From Lentisphaeria bacterium (GTDB lineage Bacteria; Verrucomicrobiota; Lentisphaeria; Victivallales; Victivallaceae): DNA of 32,744 nucleotides. The stretch spans positions 1-32,744 of the forward strand of contig JAFQLP010000026.1 of the NCBI GenBank assembly GCA_017414565.1. Direction: 5' to 3'. Position 1 is the first letter of the stretch, and each line of letters begins with the position of its first letter. The notes below the pieces were generated by a model, which worked only from the letters and a program-made list of their open reading frames with translations, was not told the origin of the DNA and made no database searches. A program made the translations under genes and the position numbers. This document shows, one piece after another, positions 32,576-32,744 of the stretch.

Positions 32576-32744
32576 AATAAATACAAAATTCCTGTTAACA
32601 GGGCACAAAACCCCTGCATCATCGAAAAGAAAGGAATTTATCCCGCGCAAATAATTTTGGCAACGGTCAAAATATAGGAATGCAAACTTCGGAATGAAGC
32701 AAGCCTTATATGAAAATATACGCAAAGCTCCCCGATCCGAACTC
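32576..32744 (-). other. Probable end of a - strand gene and its 3' leader
   Basis: The terminator at 32525-32575 implies a gene ending here or just outside. Two - strand frames stop in this stretch: one ends EFGSGSFAYIFI at TAA 32706-32708, the other ends VAKIICAG at TAA 32638-32640. I cannot say which is real. A 12-base palindrome CCTGTTAACAGG lies at 32591-32602. Confidence 0.3.

Noticed and set aside
32591-32602. Palindrome CCTGTTAACAGG
   Set aside because: Single occurrence with no gene context to give it a role.
32429-32725. 98-codon - strand frame near the right edge
   Set aside because: It runs straight through the strong terminator hairpin and its U tract, so it is unlikely to be translated.
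1-32744. CRISPR arrays, rRNA genes, insertion sequences, phage or toxin-antitoxin modules
   Set aside because: None seen: no regularly spaced short repeats, no transposase or integrase motifs, no rRNA-like sequence.

Overview
The window reads as a chromosome segment from a Gram-negative, LPS-bearing bacterium with a GC-rich core (third codon positions are mostly G or C). Outer-membrane biogenesis genes (kdsD, BamD-like, LptE-like), an RND efflux pump, long PurS-PurL-type synthase, and sialidase-like/BNR plus FG-GAP proteins together suggest the PVC superphylum, most likely Lentisphaerota (Victivallis-like). That taxonomic call is an inference from gene content and protein style, not from a marker gene.

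Left core (1-8220, + strand). A TonB-type C-terminus cut by the window edge and a GT-C-like membrane glycosyltransferase are followed by a tightly spaced run: hisE, hisG, kdsD, a BamD-like TPR protein, an LptE-like lipoprotein, a Trk/Ktr potassium channel with its RCK gating subunit, and a HIT hydrolase. A bidirectional terminator separates this run from convergent purL (- strand), which has PurS-like and synthase regions but no glutaminase domain. From the divergent purL/plsY interval a clear promoter drives plsY-gpsA. An autoregulation-style promoter/operator precedes marR, which is translationally coupled to an AcrA-like adaptor and an AcrB-like pump. A stand-alone 2[4Fe-4S] ferredoxin has its own promoter, leader hairpin and terminator. 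Then come ymdB-nadC-ruvA and a second packed operon: an M55 D-aminopeptidase, a protein with a kinase N-lobe remnant plus ankyrin repeats, rpe, and a TPR-like membrane protein. A CAU tRNA with a strong promoter closes the core.

Accessory region (23810-32744). Right of the tRNA the character changes: long non-coding stretches, repeats, gene fragments and a fall in GC. A 253-bp direct repeat (24192-24444 and 26128-26380, two mismatches) brackets a 1.7-kb cassette with a sialidase-like gene and two truncated genes (an oxidoreductase C-terminus and a deacetylase N-terminus). The repeat is the 3' end of an FG-GAP gene; the right copy belongs to an 825-residue BNR/FG-GAP protein on the - strand, and the left copy is an orphan tail. 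A second, diverged AT-rich repeat (about 105 bp) occurs at 23953 and 28919. Beyond it lies an AT-rich two-gene surface-polysaccharide unit (- strand): a GtrB-GtrA fusion and a GT-C membrane protein, together resembling a complete Gtr-type glycan-decoration system. A - strand terminator near the right edge shows that another - strand gene ends at or beyond the edge.

The most notable points are the repeat-bracketed cassette with its gene fragments, the kinase-lobe/ankyrin fusion, the actinobacterial-style hisE-hisG pair, the PurL without glutaminase, and the palindrome sitting exactly between the -35 and -10 boxes of the sialidase-like gene.
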